DNA of 64,000 nt from Bradyrhizobium ontarionense (GCF_021088345.1 NZ_CP088156.1:5332001-5396000), one strand, 5' to 3'. Shown: positions 28,459 through 37,135, counted from the first letter of the stretch. Made by a program: numbers and translations. The notes: generated from the sequence alone by a model not told the origin.

Positions 28459-29789
28459 CCCTGCGTTTCAGCAAGCTCTTCCGTACCGGCGTCGCGGCCG
28501 CTGCGATCCTGGCCAACGCGGCTGCCGTGCCGGCCAACGCATTCTGCGGCTTCTACGTCGCGCAGGCCGACGCCAGGCTGTTCAACAAGTCCTCGAAGGT
28601 GGTGCTGGCCCGTGACGGCGACCAGACCTCGATCACGATGGCCAGCGACTTCGAGGGCGACGTCAAGGAATTCGCGGTCGTGGTTCCCGTGCCGACCTTC
28701 ATCGAGCGCAAGCAGATCGGCGTGGTCGAGCCAAAGACGATCGATCATCTCGACAAGTACACCGCGCCGCGGCTGGTCGAATATCACGACGAGGATCCGT
28801 GCAATCCCCGCGTCTACGAGGTCCGCCGGGGCGTGCCGATGATGGCCGCCGCGGGAAACGGGCGTGAGTACTCCATGCGCGGGCACTACGGCGTCACCAT
28901 CGAGGCGAGCTACGACGTCGCCGAATATGACGTGCTGATCCTGTCGGCGCAGGAGAGCGACGGGCTGACGCGCTGGCTGACCGACAACAATTATCGCATC
29001 CCGCAGGGCGCGGAGGCCGTGCTCGGCAGCTACATCAAGCAAGGCATGCGGTTCTTCGTCGCCAAGGTCAACGTCGAGCGCATGAAGAGCATCGGCAACG
29101 GCACGCTGCGGCCGCTGCAGGTGCGCTACCAGAGCGCCAAGTTCATGGTCCCGCTGCGGCTGGGCACCGTGAACGCCAGGGGACCTCAAGATCTCATCAT
29201 CTTCGCCCTGACCAGGCAGGGCCGCATCGAGGCAGCCAACTACCGGACCGTGAAGATCCCCTCCGACATCGACGTGCCGCTCTATGTGAAGGACGAGTTC
29301 GGCCCGTTCTACAAGGCGCTGTTCGAGCGTGCCGTCGCCCGTGAAAACATGCAGGCGGTGTTCGTCGAATATGCCTGGGACATGGGCTGGTGCGATCCCT
29401 GCGCCGCCGATCCGCTGAGCAACAAGGAATTGGCGGAGCTCGGCGCACGCTGGATCGGCAGCGACGACGACACAGCCTTCCGCAGCCCGCGCTTCGCCGG
29501 CGGCGGCTCGAGCGCCTACGTGACGCGCCTGCACGTGCGCTACGATGCCAAGACCTTTCCCGAGGACATCGTGTTCATCGAGACCAAGGACCGCAGCAAT
29601 TTCCAGGGGCGCTATGTGCAGCATCATCCCTGGCGCGGCGAAGCCTCATGCCAGGCGGCGAAGGCCTACAAGGACAAGCTCGACACACGCTTTGCCAAGG
29701 AAGCGGACGACGTCGCTGCGCTCACCGGCTGGCCGCGGAGCGAGATCGTGGCGAAGATGGCGCAGAACGGTGAGGCCGCAACGAAATAG
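28455..29789 (+). CDS. DUF2330 domain exported protein
   Basis: 444 residues. The N-terminal 31 residues form a signal sequence ending at PANA, followed by FCGFYVAQADARLFNKSSKVVLARDGDQTSITMASDF, the start of DUF2330. Cysteines occur in pairs (DEDPCNP; WCDPCAADP), suggesting disulfides in the periplasm. A TVAR-like internal repeat is not evident. DUF2330 proteins are often encoded next to RnfD-like membrane proteins. Here the pair overlaps by 4 bp, so the protein may be the periplasmic partner of that membrane subunit. No function is established. Confidence 0.85.
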   Translation: MTLRFSKLFRTGVAAAAILANAAAVPANAFCGFYVAQADARLFNKSSKVVLARDGDQTSITMASDFEGDVKEFAVVVPVPTFIERKQIGVVEPKTIDHLDKYTAPRLVEYHDEDPCNPRVYEVRRGVPMMAAAGNGREYSMRGHYGVTIEASYDVAEYDVLILSAQESDGLTRWLTDNNYRIPQGAEAVLGSYIKQGMRFFVAKVNVERMKSIGNGTLRPLQVRYQSAKFMVPLRLGTVNARGPQDLIIFALTRQGRIEAANYRTVKIPSDIDVPLYVKDEFGPFYKALFERAVARENMQAVFVEYAWDMGWCDPCAADPLSNKELAELGARWIGSDDDTAFRSPRFAGGGSSAYVTRLHVRYDAKTFPEDIVFIETKDRSNFQGRYVQHHPWRGEASCQAAKAYKDKLDTRFAKEADDVAALTGWPRSEIVAKMAQNGEAATK

Positions 29790-29845
29790 CCTGCCAGTGC
29801 CATGGCCCTGGATCGGACCGAGCCGCACGCGAACGCCGTCGCGGT

Positions 29846-30256
29846 TCAGTCCCGGTACGACGAGATCTCGATCAGGCTGCCGTCGGGGTCGCGGCAATAG
29901 ACCGAGCGCAGGGTGCCACGCGCGCCCTGCTTGGCGACCGGTCCTTCCTCGATGGCGATACCGAGCGCCGTCAGGTGCGCCACGACCTCGTCCGGCGTGC
30001 TGGTGGTCAGGAAGCAGAGATCGTCGCTGCCAGCCGTCTCGTGGTCGGCCGTGAACCAGTCGACCTTATCCGCGTCTTTCGGTCGCACGTTGATCTTCTG
30101 GGTTCCGAACAGGAGAGACGTGCGCTTGGCCTTGCCTTGTCCGGGATCGAAAACCTGGACCTTCATGCCCAGCGCCTTCCGGTACCATGCCGTGGTGAGG
30201 TCCACGTCGGTGACATTGATGACCAGATGATCGAGCGCGTCGACCTTGACCGGCAT
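29846..30256 (-). CDS. VOC-superfamily (glyoxalase/bleomycin-resistance-like) protein
   Basis: 136 residues from the ATG at 30256. It contains a paired beta-alpha-beta-beta-beta fold: DALDHLVINVTDVDLTTAWYRKALGMKV with a metal-ligand His in the first half, and GTLRSVYCRDPDGSLIEISSY with a metal-ligand Glu in the second. Members act as glyoxalases, fosfomycin-type thiol transferases or ring-cleavage dioxygenases; the exact role cannot be read from the sequence. It is convergent with the DUF2330 gene and divergent from the Bug protein gene. Confidence 0.9.
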   Translation of the reverse strand: MPVKVDALDHLVINVTDVDLTTAWYRKALGMKVQVFDPGQGKAKRTSLLFGTQKINVRPKDADKVDWFTADHETAGSDDLCFLTTSTPDEVVAHLTALGIAIEEGPVAKQGARGTLRSVYCRDPDGSLIEISSYRD

Positions 30257-30370
30257 GGGGCTCTTCCCTCTCCTGATAGGATGTCGACCTCGCCGCGCTC
30301 GCGGCGTTCTGTTATAATCCCGGCCAGCGGCTCGCGAATGACCGCTCAACGATAATATCCGAGGAAACGC

Positions 30371-31345
30371 ATGATTTCACGTCGTACCGCGCTTGGTCTG
30401 ATCGCTTCCGCCGTCCCGTCCATCGCCGGCGTTCGCAGTGCGTTCGCAGCGGACTACCCGACTCGCCCGGTCCGTTTCGTGGTGGGCTATCCCCCGGGCG
30501 GAGCGACCGACATCCTCGCGCGGCTGATCGGCCAGCGGCTGTCCGAGACCTTCGGCCAGCAATTCGTGGTCGAGAACAAGCCGGGAGCCGGCAACAATAT
30601 CGGCACCGATGCCGTCGTGAACGCGCCGGCGGACGGCTACACCGTGCTGCTGGTCAATCCGGCGAACTACATCAATGCCAGCCTCTACGCCAACCTGAGG
30701 TTCAACTTCGTTCGGGACATCGCGCCGGTCGCCTCGTTCAACCGCGTGCCGAACGTGATGACCGTCAACAAGGACATCGAGGCCAAGAACGTGGCCGAGT
30801 TCATCGCCTATCTGAAGGAGAATCCCGGCAAGGTGAACATGGCCTCGTCCGGCAACGGCACCTCGGTGCATCTGTCGGGCGAGATGTTCATGGCCATGAC
30901 CGGGACCAAGATGCAGCATGTGCCCTATCGCGGCGCGGCTCCGGCGATCACCGACATGCTCGGCGGCCAGGTCCAGGTCATCTTCGACAACATGCCCTCG
31001 ATCATCCAGCACATCCGCGCCGGCTCGCTGCGGGCGCTCGGCGTCACGACCCAGGAGCGTTCGCCGCAATTGCCCGATATCCAGGCGGTCGCCGAGACCG
31101 TGCCCGGCTACGAGGCGAGCGCGCTGTTCGGCATGGGGGCACCGAAGAACACGCCGAAGGACATCATCGAGAAGCTCAACAAGCAGGTCAATGCGATCCT
31201 GTCCGAACCCGACATCAAGAACCGGCTGGTCGAGCTTGGAGGCGAGCCGCTGATCCAGTCGCCGGACCAGTTCGGGGCGCAGGTGGTGGCCGAGACCGAG
31301 AAGTGGAAGAAGGTCGTCGATTTTGCCGGCCTGAAGGTGGAGTGA
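30371..31345 (+). CDS. Bug-family tripartite tricarboxylate transporter binding protein
   Basis: 324 residues. The N-terminus MISRRTALGLIASAVPSIAGVRSAFA is an export signal with an Arg pair, possibly Tat. The family pattern (PF03401) is clear: YPTRPVRFVVGYPPGGATDILARLIGQRLSETFGQQFVVENKPGAGNNIGTDAV, and later GTSVHLSGEMFMAMTGTKMQHVPYRGAAPAITDMLGGQVQVIFDN. Such proteins bind carboxylates in the periplasm. The membrane components TctA and TctB are not adjacent, as for the many orphan Bug proteins of this lineage. The ligand is unknown. Confidence 0.92.
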   Translation: MISRRTALGLIASAVPSIAGVRSAFAADYPTRPVRFVVGYPPGGATDILARLIGQRLSETFGQQFVVENKPGAGNNIGTDAVVNAPADGYTVLLVNPANYINASLYANLRFNFVRDIAPVASFNRVPNVMTVNKDIEAKNVAEFIAYLKENPGKVNMASSGNGTSVHLSGEMFMAMTGTKMQHVPYRGAAPAITDMLGGQVQVIFDNMPSIIQHIRAGSLRALGVTTQERSPQLPDIQAVAETVPGYEASALFGMGAPKNTPKDIIEKLNKQVNAILSEPDIKNRLVELGGEPLIQSPDQFGAQVVAETEKWKKVVDFAGLKVE

Positions 31346-31544
31346 AGGCGCGCGCTCTGCGACGCGGTTGCCGGCCGGCCGCTGCGAGATTTGACCGACG
31401 AATGGATCGCAGTTGAACCGAGTGGAGACGACGTGCCGCGCATGCGACACGTCGTCGCCTTGGTTGGTGATGCGCTCCGTCAATTTGTCGTTTTTTGACC
31501 ATGCGCGTGTGGTGCAACCTGCTCGCCAGAGGAGGAACAGATCC

Positions 31545-31844
31545 ATGGGCAAGGTGATGATGGTGGCGGCCGGCCTCGTCGGCGTTGCACTTCTTGGCGC
31601 AGGCGGCAGCACGCCAGCCTCAGCCGGCGGCTACGACTATCCCTGGTGCGTTCAGGGCAGAGGCGTCGGCTTTCCCGGGGACTGCTCCTATCGGACCTTC
31701 GACCAATGCCGGGCCAGTGCCTCGGGGCGCAATGCCAGTTGCGGCGTCAACCCGCGCGTGGCGTTCGACCCGGCCCGTCGCGGCCCGTCGGTCTATGTCG
31801 ATATGCCGCCCCCGCGTCGGGTGCACCGCTACTCCTATTACTGA
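31545..31844 (+). CDS. DUF3551-like small exported protein
   Basis: 99 residues from the ATG at 31545, which is preceded by GGAGGAAC. A signal sequence (GKVMMVAAGLVGVALLGAGG..PASA) is followed by YDYPWCVQGRGVGFPGDCSYRTFDQCRASASGRNASCGVNPR, with four cysteines in the spacing of DUF3551. The C-terminus is Pro- and Tyr-rich. These small periplasmic proteins are abundant in Bradyrhizobium; no function is known. The preceding in-frame codons (from 31413) lack coding character. Confidence 0.8.
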   Translation: MGKVMMVAAGLVGVALLGAGGSTPASAGGYDYPWCVQGRGVGFPGDCSYRTFDQCRASASGRNASCGVNPRVAFDPARRGPSVYVDMPPPRRVHRYSYY

Positions 31845-31932
31845 GCTCTCCGGACACCCGACGGTACGACCGACCGCAGGCGGGCCCGGCGCATGTCGGG
31901 GGGGGACTTGCGTCGACTTTGCGATCGTATAT

Positions 31933-31949
31933 ACTTTGCATTACAAAGT
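31933..31949. promoter_or_regulatory. Palindromic operator candidate 1 (ACTTTG-N5-CAAAGT)
   Basis: ACTTTG CATTA CAAAGT, 6 bp inverted arms with a 5 bp spacer, 32 bp upstream of the membrane-protein gene at 31981. A close match, CTTTG CAATG CAAAG, lies at 32996-33010. Both surround the winged-helix regulator gene and are likely its binding sites. Confidence 0.6.
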
Positions 31950-31980
31950 TGATCGTGCCGGACCCGGCTTCAGGTGAGAC

Positions 31981-32598
31981 ATGCGCGACCTCGACAAGGC
32001 GCTGGCGGACATCATCGCGATCCGCAGCCAGCTCGCGGCAGGCACTGCGTTCCGCGGCTACGGGCCGGCGACGATGGCCGCGACCGCGGCGGTCGCGCTC
32101 GTCACCGCGTTGCTGCAGCAGCTGCTCCTGCGCGATCCGAACGCGGATGCGCTGATTTTCCTGCTTGGCTGGGCGGCGGCGGCCGGTGTGTCCCTGACGA
32201 TGATCGGGACCGAGATGCGGGCGCGCTCCCGCCGCCACCATTCCGGGCTGGCGGATGCGATGATCCACCAGGCCGTCGAGCAGTTCCTGCCGGCCGGCAT
32301 CGCCGGCGTGCTGCTCGCGGTGCTGCTGTGGAAGTTTGCGCCCGAGGCGCTGTGGATGCTGCCCGGCCTGTGGCAGATCCTCACGTCGCTCGGCGTCTTC
32401 GCCTCGGTGCGCTCGCTGCCGCGCACGGTCGCGCTGGCTGGCGCGTTCTACTTCCTGGCCGGGTTCGCGGTGCTGCTGCTCGGCAGTGCGACGCATTCGC
32501 TGTCGCCTTGGACCATGGGCCTGCCCTTCGCGATCGGCCAGGGGCTGATGGCGGGCATTCTGTATTTTGCCACCGGAGACTCCGATGTCGAAGACTGA
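31981..32598 (+). CDS. Integral membrane protein of unknown function
   Basis: 205 residues. About six hydrophobic segments are visible, among them ATMAATAAVALVTALLQQLLL, ALIFLLGWAAAAGVSLTMIG, FLPAGIAGVLLAVLLW, ALAGAFYFLAGFAVLLLG and LPFAIGQGLMAGILYFA. The N-terminal helix DLDKALADIIAIRSQLAAGTAFRGYGP is soluble. Unnamed proteins of this type are typically found directly before a winged-helix regulator, as here: the stop is 14 bp inside the start of the regulator gene. I know no activity for the family. Confidence 0.75.
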   Translation: MRDLDKALADIIAIRSQLAAGTAFRGYGPATMAATAAVALVTALLQQLLLRDPNADALIFLLGWAAAAGVSLTMIGTEMRARSRRHHSGLADAMIHQAVEQFLPAGIAGVLLAVLLWKFAPEALWMLPGLWQILTSLGVFASVRSLPRTVALAGAFYFLAGFAVLLLGSATHSLSPWTMGLPFAIGQGLMAGILYFATGDSDVED

Positions 32599-32968
32599 CG
32601 GCAGCGCGCCGTTTTCCTATGACGGCCTCGACCGCGTCATCCACGAGAAGGCGCGATTAGGCCTGCTCACGTCGCTGATGGCGCATCCGAAGGGCCTTGC
32701 CTTCGCGGACCTCAAGCAGCTGTGCGGATTGACCGACGGCAACCTGTCGCGGCACCTGCAGGTGCTGCAGGAGGCCGGACTGGTCGAGGTCACCAAGGGT
32801 TATGAGGGCAATCGCCCCCACACCACCTGCCGGCTGACCAAGGCCGGGCGTCGCCGCTTCCTCGACTATCTCGCAGTGCTCGAGCGCCTAGTCCGCGATG
32901 CTGCCGCGGCCGCCGGCAAGGAGCCTGCGCCATCGTCGTCGGTTGGCCTCATTCCCGGCCGCGCCTGA
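32585..32968 (+). CDS. Winged-helix transcriptional regulator
   Basis: 127 residues from the ATG at 32585. It has a single helix-turn-helix domain of the PF13601 type: LDRVIHEKARLGLLTSLMAHPKGLAFADLKQLCGLTDGNLSRHLQVLQEAGLVEVTKGYEGNRPHTTCRLTKAGRRRFLDYL. The recognition helix is around TDGNLSRHLQVLQ. No metal or ligand site is obvious. It overlaps the upstream membrane-protein gene by 14 bp and is flanked by two matching palindromes that it probably binds, giving autoregulation. A Pro/Ser-rich tail follows the domain. Confidence 0.88.
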   Translation: MSKTDGSAPFSYDGLDRVIHEKARLGLLTSLMAHPKGLAFADLKQLCGLTDGNLSRHLQVLQEAGLVEVTKGYEGNRPHTTCRLTKAGRRRFLDYLAVLERLVRDAAAAAGKEPAPSSSVGLIPGRA

Positions 32969-32995
32969 CCCCCATTGGATTTTTTTGACCTGGAG

Positions 32996-33010
32996 CTTTG
33001 CAATGCAAAG
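32996..33010. promoter_or_regulatory. Palindromic operator candidate 2, over the start codon of the UPP synthase-like gene
   Basis: CTTTG CAATG CAAAG, perfect 5 bp arms that can be read as 7 bp (CTTTGCA/TGCAAAG), with the ATG of the following gene (33003-33005) inside it. It matches 31933-31949 in both arms and in spacing. The GGAG Shine-Dalgarno lies directly to the left, so binding here would also block translation start. Confidence 0.6.
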
Positions 33011-33746
33011 TCGTCTGCAACCTGAATCGCCTGCTCTGGTCGACGGTCTCCACGTCGGCGTCATCATGGATGGCAACGGCCGCTGGGCGACCCGCAAAGG
33101 CCTGTCGCGGCTGCGCGGGCACGAGGCCGGCGTCGAGGCGATCCGCCGCATCGTCGAGGCCGCGCCCGATCAGGGTGTCGGCACGCTCACGCTCTATGCA
33201 TTCTCCAGCGACAATTGGCGCCGGCCCCGCGCCGAGGTCACCGGCCTGATGGCGCTGCTGCGGGTCTATCTCGCCAGCGAAGTCGAAGCTCTTGCCCGCA
33301 ACGGCGTGCGTCTCACTGTGATCGGTCGCCGTGACCGCCTGCCAGGCGGCATCGCCGACGCCATCGGCCGGGCCGAAGCGGCGACCCGCGACGGGCGCAC
33401 TCTGCATCTGCGCATCGCGGTCGACTATTCGGCGCGCGACGCGATCCTGAGCGCCGCGGCGAAGGCACGTGACATCGAAGGGCTGACGCGCGAGACGTTC
33501 TCCGGCCTGGTGACGGGCGAAGCGGGCCTGCGCGACGTCGACCTGATCATCCGGACCTCCGGCGAGCAGCGCCTGTCCGACTTCCTGCTGTGGGAAGGCG
33601 CCTATGCCGAGCTGCATTTCACGCAGCGGATGTGGCCCGATTTCGATGCCGAGGATCTCGCCCAGGCGCTGGCCTCGTTCCGCGGCCGCGAGCGCCGGTT
33701 CGGCGGCCTCGAGGCGGTGCCGCTCGCGCCCGCGCCGATCGCCTGA
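33003..33746 (+). CDS. uppS: Polyprenyl diphosphate synthase (UppS-like), cis-type
   Basis: 247 residues. The cis-prenyltransferase motifs are intact: GVIMDGNGRWATRKG with the catalytic Asp, RGHEAGVEAIR, LYAFSSDNWRRP and DLIIRTSGEQRLSDFLLWEGAYAELHF with the substrate-binding Arg residues. UppS condenses isopentenyl diphosphate onto farnesyl diphosphate to make the C55 carrier for peptidoglycan and polysaccharides. The main uppS of rhizobia is normally in the rpsB-tsf-pyrH-frr-uppS-cdsA-dxr cluster, so this isolated one is probably a second copy. It follows the winged-helix regulator by 34 bp and has that regulator's likely operator over its start codon. Confidence 0.88.
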   Translation: MQSRLQPESPALVDGLHVGVIMDGNGRWATRKGLSRLRGHEAGVEAIRRIVEAAPDQGVGTLTLYAFSSDNWRRPRAEVTGLMALLRVYLASEVEALARNGVRLTVIGRRDRLPGGIADAIGRAEAATRDGRTLHLRIAVDYSARDAILSAAAKARDIEGLTRETFSGLVTGEAGLRDVDLIIRTSGEQRLSDFLLWEGAYAELHFTQRMWPDFDAEDLAQALASFRGRERRFGGLEAVPLAPAPIA

Positions 33747-33842
33747 ACGTCGATATCGCAGCGGAGTTGACGGCGGCAGCACAATCTTCCCGCGCATCCG
33801 GGAATCATCTACCGCTTGCAGCACGAGCGCAGAGACCCGACG

Positions 33843-35789
33843 ATGAAGCACAAGGCCCGCAGGACCGCCGGTAAATCTCCGGTCAAACCCGTATCGTCGG
33901 GACACGATGACACGGCCGATGCGCTGTGTGGCGCCGCGTTGCGGCTGCTGCGCGTCGGGCAGCTGGCCGAGGCCGAAGATGCCTGCCGGCGTGCCTTGAC
34001 GTTGGACGCGACCTCCATCGACGCGCTGTATGCAATGGGTCGGGTCTGCCTCGCGCTCAAACGCTTCGACGATGCGATCGAATGGTTCGCGCGCGCCATC
34101 AGGCTGAATATCTCTGCTCCGCATTCCTTCGTCGGTCTTGCGCAGGCGCTGACGCTCGCAGGCCGTCTCGACGATGCCATCAAGGCGTATGACCGAGCGT
34201 TGCAGCTGCAGCCGGATGCCACCGAGAGCTGGGACGCTCTCGGCGAACTGCTGCAGCGGACGGGCCGCCACGCCGAAGCGGCGCTCGCCTGTGATCGCCT
34301 GCTGCAGCTTGCGCCCGATCGCGTCGCTGCCTGGTTTCGTCTTGGCGAGGTGCTCGAAGCGCAAGGCCGCCGCGATGAGGCGGCACTGGCGTTCGAGCAG
34401 GCGCTGACGTTGAAGCCCGATCTCGTGGAGGCCGCCAACAAGGCCGGTGCCGTTCATTTCGACGCTGGACGTTACGACGAGGCCATCGCGCGCTTCGATC
34501 GGTCCCTCGCGGTCAAGCCGGATCAGGGCGGCGTACTGTGCCTGAAGGGCATTTCGTTGCGCCGGTTGCGCCGCTATGACGAGGCGCAGGCCAGCGGGCA
34601 GCGGGCCCATGTGCTGGCGCCTCATGATCCCGACATCGCCAACAGCTATGGCTGCATTCTGCAGAATCTCGGCCGTCACGGCGAGGCCGTTGCCGTGTTC
34701 GACAGGGCGATCGCGATCCGGCCGCAGACCGCGGAATTCCACAACCATCGCGGCACGTCGCTGGCCGAATTGCATCGCTTCGAGGAGGCGTTTGCAAGCT
34801 TCGATCGCGCCGTCGCGCTGAAGCCGGATCTCGCCGACGCGCATTGGAATGCGGCGCTGTTCCGGCTCATGACGGGAGACTTCGCGCGCGGTTGGGCGGC
34901 GCGCGAATGGGGACGCAAATGCCGCGCGGTCGGCTTCGTGGAGCGCAGCTTCGACGTTCCGCTGTGGCTTGCTGATGCGCCGCTGGCCGGCAAGGCCATC
35001 CTGCTCCACAGCGACGAGGGGCTGGGCGATACCATCCAGTTTGCGCGCTACGCGACGATGGTCGCGGCGGAGGGTGCGCGCGTCATGCTCGAAGTCGACG
35101 CCGTGCTGCAGCCCCTGTTGGCAGGCATCGACGGCGTCGCGCAGTGCCTCGCCCGCGGCAGCGATGCGACGCCCGCGATCGACTATCATTGTCCGCTGTC
35201 GAGCCTGCCGCTTGCCTTCGCGACCCGCCTCGACACGATCCCGGCCGCACCGGGCTATCTGCCGCGTCCGTCCGCCGAGCGCCGTGCCACGTGGGAGCAG
35301 CGGCTCGGGCCGCACGACCGCCTGCGGGTCGGCCTGGTCTGGTCCGGCAACCCCGCGCATCTCAACGACCACAATCGGTCGATGCCGTTCGCCACGCTCG
35401 CGCCGCTGTTCGATGTCGATGCGCGGTTCATCAGCCTGCAGAAGGACGCGCGGGCCGCGGACCAGGCGCTGCTCGCAACACGCAATGACATTCTCGATGT
35501 TACCGCTGATATCCGCGACTTCGTCGACACCGCCGCGTTGATCGACGGCCTCGATCTCGTGATTACGGTCGATACCAGCGTGGCGCATCTCGCCGCCGCG
35601 CTCGGCAAGCCGACCTGGATCATGCTGCCCTACACCCCGGACTATCGCTGGCTGCTCGGCCGCGACGATAGCCCCTGGTATCCGAGCGTACGGCTGTTCC
35701 GGCAGGATGACCGCCGCGACTATGCCGATGTCGTCGCGCGCCTGCGAAACGCGCTGGCGCAGCAGGTTGCGGCCGTCCCGGCGACCTGA
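33843..35789 (+). CDS. TPR protein with a C-terminal GT9-like glycosyltransferase domain
   Basis: 648 residues from the ATG at 33843. About nine to ten TPR units run from residue 25 to 350 (for example DAIEWFARAIRLNISAPHSF, DAIKAYDRALQLQPDATESWDAL, EAALACDRLLQLAPDRVAAW). The C-terminal domain has a heptosyltransferase/GT9-like fold: LLHSDEGLGDTIQFARYATMV and later VGLVWSGNPAHLNDHNRSM with TVDTSVAHLAAALGKPTWIMLPYTPDYRW. TPRs bind partner proteins and the C-terminus may transfer sugars to proteins or lipids. It follows the UppS-like gene by about 100 bp and is not clearly in its operon. Such fused proteins are numerous in Bradyrhizobium. Confidence 0.85.
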   Translation: MKHKARRTAGKSPVKPVSSGHDDTADALCGAALRLLRVGQLAEAEDACRRALTLDATSIDALYAMGRVCLALKRFDDAIEWFARAIRLNISAPHSFVGLAQALTLAGRLDDAIKAYDRALQLQPDATESWDALGELLQRTGRHAEAALACDRLLQLAPDRVAAWFRLGEVLEAQGRRDEAALAFEQALTLKPDLVEAANKAGAVHFDAGRYDEAIARFDRSLAVKPDQGGVLCLKGISLRRLRRYDEAQASGQRAHVLAPHDPDIANSYGCILQNLGRHGEAVAVFDRAIAIRPQTAEFHNHRGTSLAELHRFEEAFASFDRAVALKPDLADAHWNAALFRLMTGDFARGWAAREWGRKCRAVGFVERSFDVPLWLADAPLAGKAILLHSDEGLGDTIQFARYATMVAAEGARVMLEVDAVLQPLLAGIDGVAQCLARGSDATPAIDYHCPLSSLPLAFATRLDTIPAAPGYLPRPSAERRATWEQRLGPHDRLRVGLVWSGNPAHLNDHNRSMPFATLAPLFDVDARFISLQKDARAADQALLATRNDILDVTADIRDFVDTAALIDGLDLVITVDTSVAHLAAALGKPTWIMLPYTPDYRWLLGRDDSPWYPSVRLFRQDDRRDYADVVARLRNALAQQVAAVPAT

Positions 35790-35797
35790 GCCAGGTC

Positions 35798-37006
35798 TCA
35801 ATTCGTCCGCAGCCCGATCGAGACCTCGCGGACGCGCCGCGTCAGCTCGGCGACGCTGCGCCATCCGGTCTTTTCTCGCGTGCGCTTCAGATGCGTATAA
35901 ACAGTGGTGACCTTGACGCCGCGATGTCCGGCGTATTCGACCGCCGTCATGCCGGTGCTCAGGGCGCAGGCCAGATGGGCCTCGGCGCTGGTCAGGCCGT
36001 GGAGGTCCTGGAGCAGGCGCGTCGCTGTGTTGTGCCGTAGCGGATCGTGCACCAGCATCATCACGCTAGCACCGGGAGCGGTTGATCGCAGTCCTTGATG
36101 GCGCAACGCGCGCAGCGAGATCGTGCAGGGCGGCAGCCCGTCGGGGCGAGGCGCCAGGAAGTCGGTCGCGATATCCGCATCTGCCGGTCCGCCGGCGCGC
36201 ATCGCCGCGCTGAAGGCCGCCGCATAGCGGCTGCGCAGATCCGAAGAGCCGAATTGAAATCCGCGCGGATGGATCCGGAACAGCCCACTTTCGGCCGAGA
36301 TCGCCTGCAGGCTGTCGTTGAGATAGACGATCTCGCCTTTGGGTCCGAGCAGCGCGACGCCATCCTTCAGCAGATCGAGCGCGCTGGTCGCTGCGTCCTG
36401 GCCGTGGACTTCGACGAGACGGCTGCGCATGCCATAGGCGCGCTGCAGATGCGGCGTCAGGCGTTGCATCAGTGCGATCTCGGCTCTGCCGACATGGCCC
36501 TGCCGCGGCGTCCGCTGCAAGGTGAAGGCGACGAGCCGCTGCGGGGTCTGCTCCAGCGCGGCCGACAGAAAATAGCGAAGCCCGGCGCGCGGCAGAAACT
36601 CCGCATAGAACGGATCGCGGTTCATGGCGCGCTCGTCCATGACTTGATAGTCCCAGGACAGCCCGCCTCCCGGCTGTCCCAGCGCCGCAGACAGGCGGGG
36701 ATTGAGCGCGGCGAAATGCGCGAGATAGTCGCCGCCCTCGGCCGTTGTGACCCCGCTGCCGTGAAAGGTCACGGGCCGGCGCGCGGCCTTGTCGATCACC
36801 TCGAGGGTCGCGCCTTCGGCACCTACCAGCGCCCTGATCGATTCCAGCGCCGCGGAGACGCCTTCCGGTTCCGCAAAGCCTTGGTAGATTGCGTCCAGCG
36901 CCTGTGAGTACGGCTCGATCTGCACGGTGACCTCGCTGCGATGGCCCGGGCCGGACGCGCGGGTCTGAACCGTTAACCCCGACACGCGGACAATCATCCC
37001 CATCAT
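35798..37006 (-). CDS. LuxR-family transcriptional regulator
   Basis: 402 residues from the ATG at 37006. A GTG at 36925 with AGG upstream is an equally likely start and would remove 27 residues. The C-terminal LuxR helix-turn-helix is clear: LTSAEAHLACALSTGMTAVEYAGHRGVKVTTVYTHLKRTREKTGWRSVAELTRRV. The N-terminal 300 residues are a sensor part, probably PAS-like (ALDLLKDGVALLGPKGEIVYLNDSLQAI at about 210-240), with no receiver domain. It belongs to the helix-turn-helix group often seen alone in rhizobia. The signal is unknown. It is divergent from a small protein gene at 37136 with an inverted repeat between them. Confidence 0.85.
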   Translation of the reverse strand: MMGMIVRVSGLTVQTRASGPGHRSEVTVQIEPYSQALDAIYQGFAEPEGVSAALESIRALVGAEGATLEVIDKAARRPVTFHGSGVTTAEGGDYLAHFAALNPRLSAALGQPGGGLSWDYQVMDERAMNRDPFYAEFLPRAGLRYFLSAALEQTPQRLVAFTLQRTPRQGHVGRAEIALMQRLTPHLQRAYGMRSRLVEVHGQDAATSALDLLKDGVALLGPKGEIVYLNDSLQAISAESGLFRIHPRGFQFGSSDLRSRYAAAFSAAMRAGGPADADIATDFLAPRPDGLPPCTISLRALRHQGLRSTAPGASVMMLVHDPLRHNTATRLLQDLHGLTSAEAHLACALSTGMTAVEYAGHRGVKVTTVYTHLKRTREKTGWRSVAELTRRVREVSIGLRTN

Positions 37007-37106
37007 GGGTCGTCACGGAGCGTCCGAGGTTCACCGCAGCTTGGTCGCTCGCGGCCCAGGGATCGGCGAATTCGTCCAGGTCATCGGGCGCGAGATGCCT
37101 CATGGT

Positions 37107-37134
37107 GATGGTCTCACAGCTCTGGGAGACCATC
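37107..37134. promoter_or_regulatory. Inverted repeat before the small protein gene
   Basis: GATGGTCTC (37107-37115) and GAGACCATC (37126-37134), perfect 9 bp arms with a 10 bp spacer. The right arm contains the GGGAGA ribosome binding site and ends two bases before the ATG at 37136. It may be a binding site for the LuxR regulator encoded to the left, or an RNA hairpin that hides the ribosome binding site. Confidence 0.45.
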
Positions 37135-37135
37135 T

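Noticed and set aside
32949..35864. 971-codon minus-strand frame over the UppS-like and TPR genes
   Set aside because: Shadow of the plus-strand genes; no motif.
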